Assembly (NCBI RefSeq): GCF_000472285.1
Contig: NZ_KI421413.1
Span: 38,087 to 102,086 of the forward strand
DNA length: 64,000 nt
Source of the DNA: Desulfuromonas sp. TF
GTDB lineage: Bacteria > Desulfobacterota > Desulfuromonadia > Desulfuromonadales > ATBO01
Direction of reading: 5' to 3'
Both the position numbers and the translations under genes were made by a program. Positions 1 to 7,414 of the stretch are shown here, in pieces. Under the pieces are notes generated by a model. It did not search any database, was not told the DNA's origin, and saw only the letters and a list, made by a program, of their open reading frames with translations. The first letter of the stretch is position 1; every line of letters starts with the position of its first letter.

Positions 1-35
1 CCCACCATGGTATTAACTAGAGAAAGCAGTACTTT

Positions 36-920
36 ATGGAGCAATATCTCGACCTTTTTCTCAATTATCTTGTGGTCGAGCGAGGCTTGTCGCGCAATAC
101 CCTGGACGCCTACGGCAGGGACCTGTCACGCTATCTTGATTTTCTGGAACGGGAACGGATCGACCGGTTCGATGCGGTAACCCCCTCCCTGGTATTGCGC
201 TATCTGGCACATCTGAAGGATGCCGGATTGTCGCCGCGCAGCCGGGCTCGAACTCTGGTTTCGCTGAGGATGTTTCATAAATTTCTTCTGGCGGAGAAAT
301 ACGCAGAGACCAATCCCACCTCCCGGGTGGAGGCTCCCAAGATGTTAAACGCTTTGCCTCACACCCTTTCGCCAAGTGAAGTGGAGCGCCTCCTCGCCTC
401 TCCGGCCGGTGAACGCCCTCTGGAGTTGCGGGACCGAGCCATGTTCGAAATTCTGTATGCGACGGGGCTGCGTGTTTCGGAGCTCGTCGGTCTCAAACTG
501 GGAAGTCTCCAGCTTGATGTCGGATATCTCACTGCTTTCGGAAAGCGGAGCAAGGAGCGGATCGTCCCCATCGGGGAGATGGCGATCGAGGAATTGCGCC
601 GCTATATGACTTTCGGCAGGCCCTCTCTGGAAAAAGAAGGGAGCCCCATTCTCTTCCTCAACCGTTCGGGTAGGGGGTTGACACGGCAGGGGTTCTGGAA
701 GATTATAAAGCGCCGAGCGCTGGAAGCGGGCATCAGTAAGAACATCACGCCCCATACCCTCCGGCATTCGTTTGCAACTCACCTGCTGGAAAACGGCGCC
801 GACCTGCGGTCGGTGCAGACCATGCTGGGGCATGCGGACATCTCGACGACACAGATATATACCCACGTCACCCGGGAGAGGTTGCGCAGGATTCACGAGC
901 AGTACCATCCAAGGGGCTGA
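36..920 (+). CDS. xerD: Site-specific tyrosine recombinase XerD
   Basis: A 294-residue tyrosine recombinase of normal Xer length. The N-terminal SAM-like DNA-binding domain covers about residues 1-90 and the catalytic domain about 105-290. The catalytic set is visible: R146 (in GLRVSEL), K170, H240 and R243 (HTLRHSF), H266 (LGHADIS) and the nucleophile Y275 (TQIYTHV). The C-terminal end (EQYHPRG) resembles XerD more than XerC. Xer proteins resolve chromosome dimers at dif with a partner recombinase. No clear ribosome binding site precedes the ATG at 36, so a start upstream of the window is not fully excluded. The next gene begins about 55 bases later. Confidence 0.9.
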   Translation: MEQYLDLFLNYLVVERGLSRNTLDAYGRDLSRYLDFLERERIDRFDAVTPSLVLRYLAHLKDAGLSPRSRARTLVSLRMFHKFLLAEKYAETNPTSRVEAPKMLNALPHTLSPSEVERLLASPAGERPLELRDRAMFEILYATGLRVSELVGLKLGSLQLDVGYLTAFGKRSKERIVPIGEMAIEELRRYMTFGRPSLEKEGSPILFLNRSGRGLTRQGFWKIIKRRALEAGISKNITPHTLRHSFATHLLENGADLRSVQTMLGHADISTTQIYTHVTRERLRRIHEQYHPRG

Positions 921-975
921 ACATTCTCCCGCGGAGCGTTTTACCAATCATCAATTACGTTTTTTCCGAGGTTTC

Positions 976-2187
976 ATGAAATACATTGTATTGCTCGGCG
1001 ATGGAATGGCCGACGAGCCGATCGCGGAGCTGGAAGACAGAACACCTCTGGAGGCGGCCAGAACGCCGAATATGGATTCTCTGGCGCTCAAGGGGCAGAT
1101 GGGGATGGTGGAGACCGTTCCCGCAGGCTTTCACGCCGGAAGCGATGTGGCCAACCTGTCGGTCTTCGGCTACGACCCCTCCTCCTGTTACAGCGGCCGT
1201 TCTCCCCTGGAGGCGGCCAGCATGGGGGTTGACCTTGGTCCGGAGGACGTGGCTTTTCGTCTTAACCTTGTCTACCTCGTTCCCCATTACGGCAAGCTTT
1301 ACATGGGCGATTTTTCAGCCGGCCATATTTCCACGGCCGAGGCCCGGGAGCTCATCGCCTCTCTGGAGGAGGAATTCGGAGGTGGAGAGTTTCGCTTCTA
1401 CCCCGGCGTTTCCTATCGCCACCTGATGGTGTGGAAGGGTGGGAAGGACAAGCTGAACTTCACACCTCCCCACGACCTGACCATGCAGAGCATAGAGGAA
1501 CATCTGCCGAAGGGGGAGGGGGCCAAGGAACTGATCCATCTCATGAATTCGGCCCAGCTGCTTCTTTATAACCATCCGGTCAATGCACGAAGGGAAAAAG
1601 AGGATCAGCCGACGGCCAATTCAATCTGGCTCTGGGGACACGGGCGGGCTCCGCGCATGGAAACCATGCGGGAGAAATTCGGAATTTCCGGAGCCGTCAT
1701 CTCTGCCGTCGACCTGATCAAAGGAATCGGCATCTATGCCGGTCTCGACGTCATCAAGGTTCCCGGGGCCACCGGCTATATCGATACCAATTATCGGGGA
1801 AAGGCCGAAGCGGCCCTGGAGGCGCTCAAAACCCGGGATTTCGTCTACCTTCATGTCGAGGCGCCTGATGAGGCGGCGCATGCCGGCAATCTGGAACAGA
1901 AGATTCAGGCCATCGAGTCCTTTGACGAACTGGTTGTGGGAACCGTCCTGCGCGGTCTGCCCGAGCTCGGCGAGTACCGGGTGTTGGTTCTGCCCGATCA
2001 TCCCACCCCGGTGCGTAAAATGACGCACACCCCTGATCCCGTCCCGTTCATTCTTTTTGATTCAGGCAGGAAATTCCCTCCCGCCGGTCATCCAAGCGGC
2101 TACAATGAACGTGAGGCTCGCGCTTCCGGTATTTACATCGAAAAAGGGCATGAAATGATGGCGCGCCTCATCAAGGCGTGCGGATAA
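976..2187 (+). CDS. apgM: Cofactor-independent phosphoglycerate mutase, archaeal type
   Basis: A 403-residue member of the alkaline phosphatase superfamily that interconverts 3- and 2-phosphoglycerate with Mn/Zn-type metals. The start MKYIVLLGDGMAD carries the first metal-binding Asp, and GSDVANLSVFGYDP at about 55-68 is the family's active-site block. Later metal ligands lie in VEAPDEAAHAG and PDHPTPV. The frame is open farther upstream, but the ATG at 976 follows GAGG (968-971) and matches the family N-terminus. It is nearly contiguous with the kor genes (one base before korD), which suggests co-transcription. Confidence 0.9.
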   Translation: MKYIVLLGDGMADEPIAELEDRTPLEAARTPNMDSLALKGQMGMVETVPAGFHAGSDVANLSVFGYDPSSCYSGRSPLEAASMGVDLGPEDVAFRLNLVYLVPHYGKLYMGDFSAGHISTAEARELIASLEEEFGGGEFRFYPGVSYRHLMVWKGGKDKLNFTPPHDLTMQSIEEHLPKGEGAKELIHLMNSAQLLLYNHPVNARREKEDQPTANSIWLWGHGRAPRMETMREKFGISGAVISAVDLIKGIGIYAGLDVIKVPGATGYIDTNYRGKAEAALEALKTRDFVYLHVEAPDEAAHAGNLEQKIQAIESFDELVVGTVLRGLPELGEYRVLVLPDHPTPVRKMTHTPDPVPFILFDSGRKFPPAGHPSGYNEREARASGIYIEKGHEMMARLIKACG

Positions 2188-2188
2188 G

Positions 2189-2431
2189 ATGAAGGGTTCT
2201 GACGACGTGCGAAAAGTGATTATCGATGAATTCCGCTGTAAAGGATGTGCTTTGTGTACGGTTGCATGTCCCCGAAAGCTGATTCTGATGAGCGAAAAAA
2301 TCAACAAACAGGGGTTTCTGCCGGCGTTGATCTCTCAGGAAAACCTTGAGCGCTGCACCTCATGCGCCCTGTGCGGGCAGATGTGCCCCGACGTCGCCAT
2401 TTCCGTTTATCGCGCCAAGAAGTGGGGTTGA
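2189..2431 (+). CDS. korD: 2-oxoacid:ferredoxin oxidoreductase, delta (ferredoxin) subunit
   Basis: An 80-residue protein with two 4Fe-4S motifs, Cys17/20/23/27 and Cys56/59/62/66, typical of the small ferredoxin-like delta subunit. It passes electrons from the thiamine-diphosphate site to ferredoxin. It starts one base after the apgM stop and is followed directly by the alpha, beta and gamma subunits. The four-gene order D-A-B-C matches 2-oxoglutarate:ferredoxin oxidoreductases of anaerobes. The substrate (2-oxoglutarate or a branched-chain 2-oxoacid) is inferred, because subunit sequence alone does not fix it. Confidence 0.88.
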   Translation: MKGSDDVRKVIIDEFRCKGCALCTVACPRKLILMSEKINKQGFLPALISQENLERCTSCALCGQMCPDVAISVYRAKKWG

Positions 2432-2445
2432 AGGTGGAGAATGTT

Positions 2446-3519
2446 TTGAATCAACGGCTTTTTGTCAAAGGAAACGAGGCGGTCGCCATGGGGGCCATCG
2501 AGGCCGGGTGCCGGTATTACTTCGGGTATCCGATCACTCCCCAGAGCGATATTCCCGAGTATATGTCCCGTGAACTCCCCCGACGGGAGGGTCAGTTCAT
2601 CCAGGCTGAGAGTGAAATCGCCTCCATCAACATGCTGCTCGGCGCCAGCGCCTGCGGCGCCAGGGCCATGACCTCATCTTCCAGCCCGGGCATCTCCCTC
2701 AAACAGGAAGGTCTCTCCTACATGGCGGGGAGCGAACTCCCCGGGCTGATTGTCAATATCTGTCGTTCCGGTCCTGGACTGGGGGGAATAGACGCCTCTC
2801 AGGCCGATTATTTTCAGGCGGTCAAGGGCGGCGGTCACGGCGGCTACCATCTTATCGTTCTGGCCCCGCATTCGGTGCAGGAGATGTATGACCTGACAAT
2901 GCTCGCCTTCGACCTGTCCGACCGCTACCGGATTCCGGCCATGCTCCTTGGAGATTCGGTGGTGGGACAGATGAAGGAGGCCCTTCTTCCCCATTCTTAT
3001 GTCCGGCCCGACGATCTCCCGACCAAGGACTGGGCCGTCAGCGGCAAGGGTGAACGGAAGGAACAGAATATCGTCAAATCCCTCTACCTGGGGGACGGGG
3101 AACTCGAAGCGCACAACTGGCGGCTGCATGGGAAATATCAGGCACTCAGAGAGAGGGAGGTGCGCTTCGAGAGTGTCTGCCTCGAAGATGCCGATCTGAT
3201 CGTCACCGCTTTCGGTTCCGCGGCCCGCATCGCCAAGACCGCCATCAGGATGGCAAGGGAAAAGGGGCTCAAAGTAGGACTGATTCGGCCGATCACCCTT
3301 TTTCCGTTCCCGGAAAAGGTCTTCAGACAGGCCACCGCCTCTACCAGGCGGGTCCTGTGCATCGAGCTCAATAACGGCCAGATGGTGGAGGATGTCCGGC
3401 TCTCGGTTTCCCGGGATGCCGAGGTTTTCTTCTACGGCCGGCCGCCGGGCGCCGGATCGCTCCCCACCCCGGAGGAGCTCTGCGAACAGATCAGCAGGTA
3501 CTGCGGGGAGGGATCATGA
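2446..3519 (+). CDS. korA: 2-oxoacid:ferredoxin oxidoreductase, alpha subunit
   Basis: The alpha (pyrimidine-binding) subunit. The N-terminal block KGNEAVAMGAIEAG and the segment FGYPITPQSDIPEYM are diagnostic, and the C-terminal transketolase-like domain includes LIRPITLFPFPEK. The frame is open upstream into korD, so the start is uncertain. TTG at 2446 is chosen because AAGGTGGAG (2431-2439) lies just before it and the protein then begins close to KGNEA, as in relatives. GTG 2434 or a coupled TTG at 2428 overlapping the korD stop are alternatives. The 357-residue length fits the family. The gene overlaps korB by four bases. Confidence 0.87.
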   Translation: MNQRLFVKGNEAVAMGAIEAGCRYYFGYPITPQSDIPEYMSRELPRREGQFIQAESEIASINMLLGASACGARAMTSSSSPGISLKQEGLSYMAGSELPGLIVNICRSGPGLGGIDASQADYFQAVKGGGHGGYHLIVLAPHSVQEMYDLTMLAFDLSDRYRIPAMLLGDSVVGQMKEALLPHSYVRPDDLPTKDWAVSGKGERKEQNIVKSLYLGDGELEAHNWRLHGKYQALREREVRFESVCLEDADLIVTAFGSAARIAKTAIRMAREKGLKVGLIRPITLFPFPEKVFRQATASTRRVLCIELNNGQMVEDVRLSVSRDAEVFFYGRPPGAGSLPTPEELCEQISRYCGEGS

Positions 3520-4271
3520 CTGAAAGTCTGCAGGTTTTTTCTCGTCCCCGTGCGCTCAAGGATGTGCCGACTCATTTCTGTCCCGGCTGCCAGCACGGAA
3601 CCACCCATCGCCTGGTAGCCGAAGTCATCGATAGCCTGGATCTGCAGGGTCGCACCATCGGCGTCGCCTCGGTGGGTTGCAGCGTCTTTCTTTACGGCTA
3701 TTTCGATGTCGACGTCGTGGAAGCTCCCCACGGGCGGGCGCCTGCTGTGGCCACCGGAGTCAAACGGGTGCACCGGGACAGGATCGTCTTCACGTATCAG
3801 GGCGACGGCGATCTGGCCGCCATCGGCACCAGTGAGATCATTCACGCGGCCAACCGGGGGGAGCAGCTCACGGTCATCTTCGTCAACAATACCACCTACG
3901 GCATGACCGGCGGACAGATGGCGCCGACCTCCCTGCCTCAGCAGAAGACCACCACTTCCCCCTACGGGCGGGATGTCGCCTCGGACGGACATCCGATCCG
4001 GATGGCTGAACTCCTCGCCGGTCTGGAAGGTACCTCTTATGTGGCCCGGGTTGCGGTCAATACGCCCGGAAATATCATCCAGGCGGGAAAGGCGATCAGG
4101 AAGGCTTTCGAAGTACAGGTGAGAGGGGAGGGCTTTTCCTTTGTCGAGGTTCTTTCCACATGCCCCACCAACTGGGGTATGTCGCCGCTCAGCGCCAACG
4201 AAAGAGTGGCCGCCGAGATGATCCCCTATTTTGCGCTGGGAACTTTTAAGGACCGGCAGACAGCCGGTTAG
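3516..4271 (+). CDS. korB: 2-oxoacid:ferredoxin oxidoreductase, beta (TPP-binding) subunit
   Basis: A 251-residue thiamine-diphosphate-binding subunit. FCPGCQHG (Cys22, Cys25) opens the protein, and the TPP/Mg motif runs from GDGD (96-99) to NN (124-125), followed by TYGMTGGQ. With KorA it forms the catalytic core that decarboxylates a 2-oxoacid and makes the acyl-CoA. It overlaps korA by four bases (ATGA) and is followed by korC after 14 bases. Proteins of this length with TGGQ after the TPP motif are usually annotated as 2-oxoglutarate oxidoreductase beta subunits. Confidence 0.9.
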   Translation: MTESLQVFSRPRALKDVPTHFCPGCQHGTTHRLVAEVIDSLDLQGRTIGVASVGCSVFLYGYFDVDVVEAPHGRAPAVATGVKRVHRDRIVFTYQGDGDLAAIGTSEIIHAANRGEQLTVIFVNNTTYGMTGGQMAPTSLPQQKTTTSPYGRDVASDGHPIRMAELLAGLEGTSYVARVAVNTPGNIIQAGKAIRKAFEVQVRGEGFSFVEVLSTCPTNWGMSPLSANERVAAEMIPYFALGTFKDRQTAG

Positions 4272-4285
4272 CCGAGGGTTTTTTC

Positions 4286-4840
4286 ATGCACTATGACGTA
4301 TTCATGGCCGGCTTCGGTGGCCAGGGGGTTCTGCTGATCGGCAACCTGCTGGCGTATGCCGCCATCCGGGAAGGGATGAACGCCTCCTATTTTCCGGCCT
4401 ACGGAGTGGAGAAGAGGGGTGGGGCGGCCACCTGCACGGTGGTGATTTCCGACGAGGAAGTCGGCTCGCCGATCATCGGTCGCCCCGCTGCGGCCCTTAT
4501 CTTCAATCCCCTTTCGATGGAGAAGTACTTCGGCAAGGTCAGACCGGGCGGTCTCTGTCTTGTCAACACCTCGTTGGTTGAGGACTTCGGGCAGGAGCGC
4601 GACGACATCGATATTCTGAGGATGCCGCTCAACGAGATGGCCCTTGAAGCCGGAGATGTCCGTCTGGTCAATATGGTGGCCCTCGGGGCCTATGCGGCAA
4701 AGATCCCGGTGGTCTCCCTTGACAGCCTCAAAGCCGCTCTTCACAACGCGCTGCCGGAGCGCAACCACCGGTTCATTCCCCTCAACATGCAGGCCATCGA
4801 TCTCGGTGCGAGCGCGGCGCAGGCAAAAGCGAAAGCATAG
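4286..4840 (+). CDS. korC: 2-oxoacid:ferredoxin oxidoreductase, gamma subunit
   Basis: A 184-residue gamma subunit with the glycine-rich GFGGQGVLLIG near residues 9-19, followed by YGVEKRGGAATCTV, both hallmarks of the POR/KOR gamma family. It completes a four-subunit oxidoreductase with the three genes before it. In anaerobes this enzyme either feeds reduced ferredoxin or runs reductively to fix CO2. Its stop codon lies inside a short intergenic repeat rich in CATAGG. Confidence 0.9.
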   Translation: MHYDVFMAGFGGQGVLLIGNLLAYAAIREGMNASYFPAYGVEKRGGAATCTVVISDEEVGSPIIGRPAAALIFNPLSMEKYFGKVRPGGLCLVNTSLVEDFGQERDDIDILRMPLNEMALEAGDVRLVNMVALGAYAAKIPVVSLDSLKAALHNALPERNHRFIPLNMQAIDLGASAAQAKAKA

Positions 4841-4866
4841 GTCTCATAAGTCCCATAGGACCTATG
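4836..4866. repeat. Short CATAGG-type repeat between korC and holC
   Basis: CATAGG (4836-4841) and CATAAG (4845-4850) are followed by the odd palindrome CATAGGACCTATG (4854-4866). The unit straddles the korC stop codon. It looks like one of the small dispersed intergenic repeats of this kind of genome; no second copy was seen in the window. Confidence 0.5.
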
Positions 4867-4885
4867 CACCCCCCCGGATATCGTT

Positions 4886-5305
4886 ATGACCCGAATCGAA
4901 TTCATCAGATTGAAGAAGCCTGAGAAAGCCAAGCATCTGTGCGATCTGGCGGAGGAATTCTTTCAGGCGGGCAAACGGGTTCTTGTCACCGTCCTCGATG
5001 AGAACCAGGGGGTGACCCTCGATCGCTTCATGTGGACCTGGCGCAAGGGTTCCTTCCTTCCCCACGCCCTCGACAACGGCGCCGTTGATTGCCTCGATGA
5101 GCCGGTGGTCATCGGCAGCTGCGACCGCAATCCCAACGGAGCGCGGATTCTGATCATGGGAAAGCCCTGCGATCCCGACTTTGTTCGCCAGTTCGAGCTG
5201 GCCATCGATTTTGCCGAACTTTACGACGGCGAGCTGGCGGATGCCTCTCGCAGGCGTTTCGTCCGATACCGGGAGATGGGTCTTGATCCCCGGATGCGCG
5301 AATAA
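4886..5305 (+). CDS. holC: DNA polymerase III chi subunit
   Basis: A 139-residue HolC-family protein. The pattern is characteristic: an N-terminal helix region (PEKAKHLCDLAEEFF), GKRVLVTVLDENQ, then WTWRKGSFLPHAL and the DEPVVIGS strand. Chi links the clamp loader to single-stranded DNA-binding protein at the replication fork. The ATG at 4886 is 45 bases after korC. The 3' end overlaps the inferred start of rsmE, so the two are probably translated from one message. Confidence 0.85.
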   Translation: MTRIEFIRLKKPEKAKHLCDLAEEFFQAGKRVLVTVLDENQGVTLDRFMWTWRKGSFLPHALDNGAVDCLDEPVVIGSCDRNPNGARILIMGKPCDPDFVRQFELAIDFAELYDGELADASRRRFVRYREMGLDPRMRE

Positions 5306-6050
5306 AGGGGGGGGCGGCAGCGTAGTCCGGCTGGATGCGGTCCCGGAGCTGGAGTCCCAGGTCTCCCTTTCGCCGATGGCCGCGGCGGCTCTGGAATGCT
5401 GGCAGGCACGTCAGGGGGAGATCTTCACGGTGGTCGACCCGGAGTTGAGTTTCTATCGGGCACGCTTGGGCGCGTTTGATGCCGTGGGAGGGGTGCTTCT
5501 CCCTTTCCACCGGTTCAACCGGCCCGTCGAGAGCCCCGTCGCCATCGAGGTCTACCAGGCCCTGCCGCAAAAAGAGCGTTTCGAACTGGTGCTGCAGAAA
5601 CTGACCGAAATCGGGGTTACCCGTATCGTCCCATACACCTCCAGTCATTCCACGACCCCGGAGGAGAGGGATGCCGGGCAGAAAAAGTCCCACCGCTGGC
5701 CCGAGGTCATTCTCCGCGCCGCCAGACAGTGCCGCCGCGCCATGCTTCCGGAATTGTCGCCGGTTCTCGATTGGGACGGCGCCATCTACGAAGCGAGTCA
5801 TGCCGACCTGAAACTGATGCTGTTCGAAGGCGAAGCTCAACTGACCCTCCGCGAAGCCCTGAAGGGAGTCAATGCCAACCGGATCGCCCTGCTGGTCGGC
5901 CCCGAAGGCGGCTTCACCGACGACGAGGTGGCGGATGCCCGAAAACTCGACTTTCTGCCGGTTTCCCTTGGACCGCGCATCCTGCGAACCGAATCGGCGG
6001 CCATCATCGGCGCGGCCCTGCTGCAGTATGAACTGGGTGATCTGGGATAA
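5283..6050 (+). CDS. rsmE: 16S rRNA (uracil-1498-N3)-methyltransferase
   Basis: An RsmE-family SPOUT methyltransferase. The C-terminal trefoil-knot motifs are clear: LLVGPEGGFTDDEV and SLGPRILRTESAAI. LPQKERFELVLQKLTEIGV marks the SAM-binding core, and a PUA-like domain lies before it. The start is a problem, because the usual MRRF-type N-terminus is missing. In this frame the best start is TTG 5283, inside the end of holC, giving 255 residues, close to the family norm. A G8 run at 5307-5314 just downstream invites a check for a sequencing indel. Confidence 0.82.
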   Translation: MIPGCANKGGGGSVVRLDAVPELESQVSLSPMAAAALECWQARQGEIFTVVDPELSFYRARLGAFDAVGGVLLPFHRFNRPVESPVAIEVYQALPQKERFELVLQKLTEIGVTRIVPYTSSHSTTPEERDAGQKKSHRWPEVILRAARQCRRAMLPELSPVLDWDGAIYEASHADLKLMLFEGEAQLTLREALKGVNANRIALLVGPEGGFTDDEVADARKLDFLPVSLGPRILRTESAAIIGAALLQYELGDLG

Positions 6051-6087
6051 CCTTTTCCGGATTTTTTCTTCAAAGAGTCAAAAATCC

Positions 6088-6202
6088 GCACGCAGATAAA
6101 ATCTGATCAAATCTGATAACTTCGGATAAAACATAAACCAAAAAGGGTTAAACTTGGTTAAACCGCTTTTCAATCCGCTTTTATCAGATTTTATCAGCGT
6201 GC
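6088..6202. repeat. MITE-like element with 20-base inverted ends
   Basis: The intergenic region between rsmE and trmJ is bounded by near-perfect inverted repeats: 6088-6107 pairs with 6183-6202 with one mismatch in 20. Inside, AAATCTGAT occurs twice near the left end, and GGTTAAAC occurs twice in the middle (6146-6162). The element is about 115 bases, AT-rich against GC-rich flanks, and has no coding capacity. Size, ends and composition fit a miniature inverted-repeat element or a REP-like sequence. No target-site duplication was identified. Confidence 0.6.
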
Positions 6203-6247
6203 AATGGTTTATGCCTTGATGGTTTCCCTTTTTACCTTGCAGGTTCC

Positions 6248-6991
6248 ATGAATCTTTCCAATATTTGCGTCATTCTCGTCGAGCCCCAGGGGCCGTTGAA
6301 TATCGGTTCTGTCTGCCGGGCCATGATGAATTTCGGTTTCAGCGACCTTCGCCTGGTCAATCCCCAGGTCGATCATCTGGTGGAAGATGCACGGCGCATG
6401 GCGGTCAAGGCTTCCCCCGTACTGGAAGCCGCCGCCGTCTTCAACGGGCTCGCCGATGCCTTGTCGGATTGCCAACTGGCCCTCGGCACCACTCGCCGGT
6501 TCGGGAAATACCGGGAGGATTTTCTTCATCCGGACGAGGCCGGCCGGTTTCTCCTGCCTTGGACGGAAAAAGGGCGGGTAGCCCTGGTTTTCGGCAGAGA
6601 GGACAAGGGACTCCTTACGGCCGAGCTCGACCTGTGCCAGCGATTCATCACCATTCCCACCACCGATGCACTGCCCTCCATGAACCTCTCTCAGGCCGTT
6701 TCCCTCTGCCTCTACGAAACGGCCAAGTCCCTTGGCGAGGCGAAAGGGATGACCCATGGGCGCAAGCGTCAGGCCACGGGGAAAGCCCTGGAAGGGATGT
6801 ATCGCCATATGAAACAGACTCTGCTTGATATCGATTATCTCGACTCCCAGAACCCCGAGCATATTCTTCGTTCCTTTCGACGCATTTTCGGCCGGGCTGG
6901 GCTGAACGACCGCGATGTTCGCATCCTCCAGGGACTGTGGAGCCGCATTGATTGGGTAGAGGCTGAGCGGCGGAAGAAAAGTGACGCGTGA
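6248..6991 (+). CDS. trmJ: tRNA (cytidine/uridine-2'-O)-methyltransferase
   Basis: A 247-residue SPOUT methyltransferase of the TrmH/TrmJ family, which methylates the 2'-O of position 32 in some tRNAs. Motif 1 is PQGPLNIGSVCRAMMNFG (about 13-30), motif 2 VALVFGREDKGL (111-122) and motif 3 LPSMNLSQAVSLCLYE (about 142-157). A C-terminal extension from about 165 is typical of TrmJ rather than TrmL. The ATG at 6248 follows GCAGG (6239-6243). The short repeat element lies immediately upstream. Confidence 0.87.
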   Translation: MNLSNICVILVEPQGPLNIGSVCRAMMNFGFSDLRLVNPQVDHLVEDARRMAVKASPVLEAAAVFNGLADALSDCQLALGTTRRFGKYREDFLHPDEAGRFLLPWTEKGRVALVFGREDKGLLTAELDLCQRFITIPTTDALPSMNLSQAVSLCLYETAKSLGEAKGMTHGRKRQATGKALEGMYRHMKQTLLDIDYLDSQNPEHILRSFRRIFGRAGLNDRDVRILQGLWSRIDWVEAERRKKSDA

Positions 6992-7018
6992 GGCATCACT
7001 GAATTTATCGAGAGAACA

Positions 7019-7414
7019 ATGACAAAAATAATTCAGACGGAAAACCTTCCCAACGGCATGAAGATCGAATTCATAAACTGCTCCAACCGCTACTATGGCG
7101 ATTACCACCGGGTGCGAATCGAGGTTCGCTGCATCTTTCCATTGACCCCTGCAGTCATCGAGCAACTTGCCGACTCTGATGCGGAGCGGGTGAACATTCG
7201 TAAAGTTCTGGGGGAAAGGTACGTCTACACCCAGGTTCTGGAAAAGATGGGAGTTCCCGGAGACGCTTTGGAGGAAACCAGCCGCAGCCTCATCGACTCC
7301 TTCACCGGAAGCACCTTTTCCTACATGGCGCAGCCCTCTTTCCCGCTTCGGCTCATCGTCAGGGAGCTGGCACGACGCAGCAAGGTTCATCGTCCCTTCC
7401 GGAACTCCCGATGA
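7019..7414 (+). CDS. Conserved hypothetical protein
   Basis: A 131-residue soluble protein I cannot assign to a named family. It is rich in charged residues and has no signal peptide, membrane segment or cysteine cluster. A conserved-looking N-terminus (LPNGMKIEFINCSNRYYGDYHRVRIEV) is followed by a helical C-terminal half. Its stop overlaps the rlmD start (ATGA, 7411-7414), so it is translationally coupled to an rRNA methyltransferase and follows a tRNA methyltransferase. A role near RNA modification is only a guess from position. Confidence 0.7.
   Translation: MTKIIQTENLPNGMKIEFINCSNRYYGDYHRVRIEVRCIFPLTPAVIEQLADSDAERVNIRKVLGERYVYTQVLEKMGVPGDALEETSRSLIDSFTGSTFSYMAQPSFPLRLIVRELARRSKVHRPFRNSR

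Noticed and set aside
36-920. Integrase of a mobile element
   Set aside because: Length, motifs and C-terminal end match the chromosomal XerD, and no attachment site or phage gene is adjacent.
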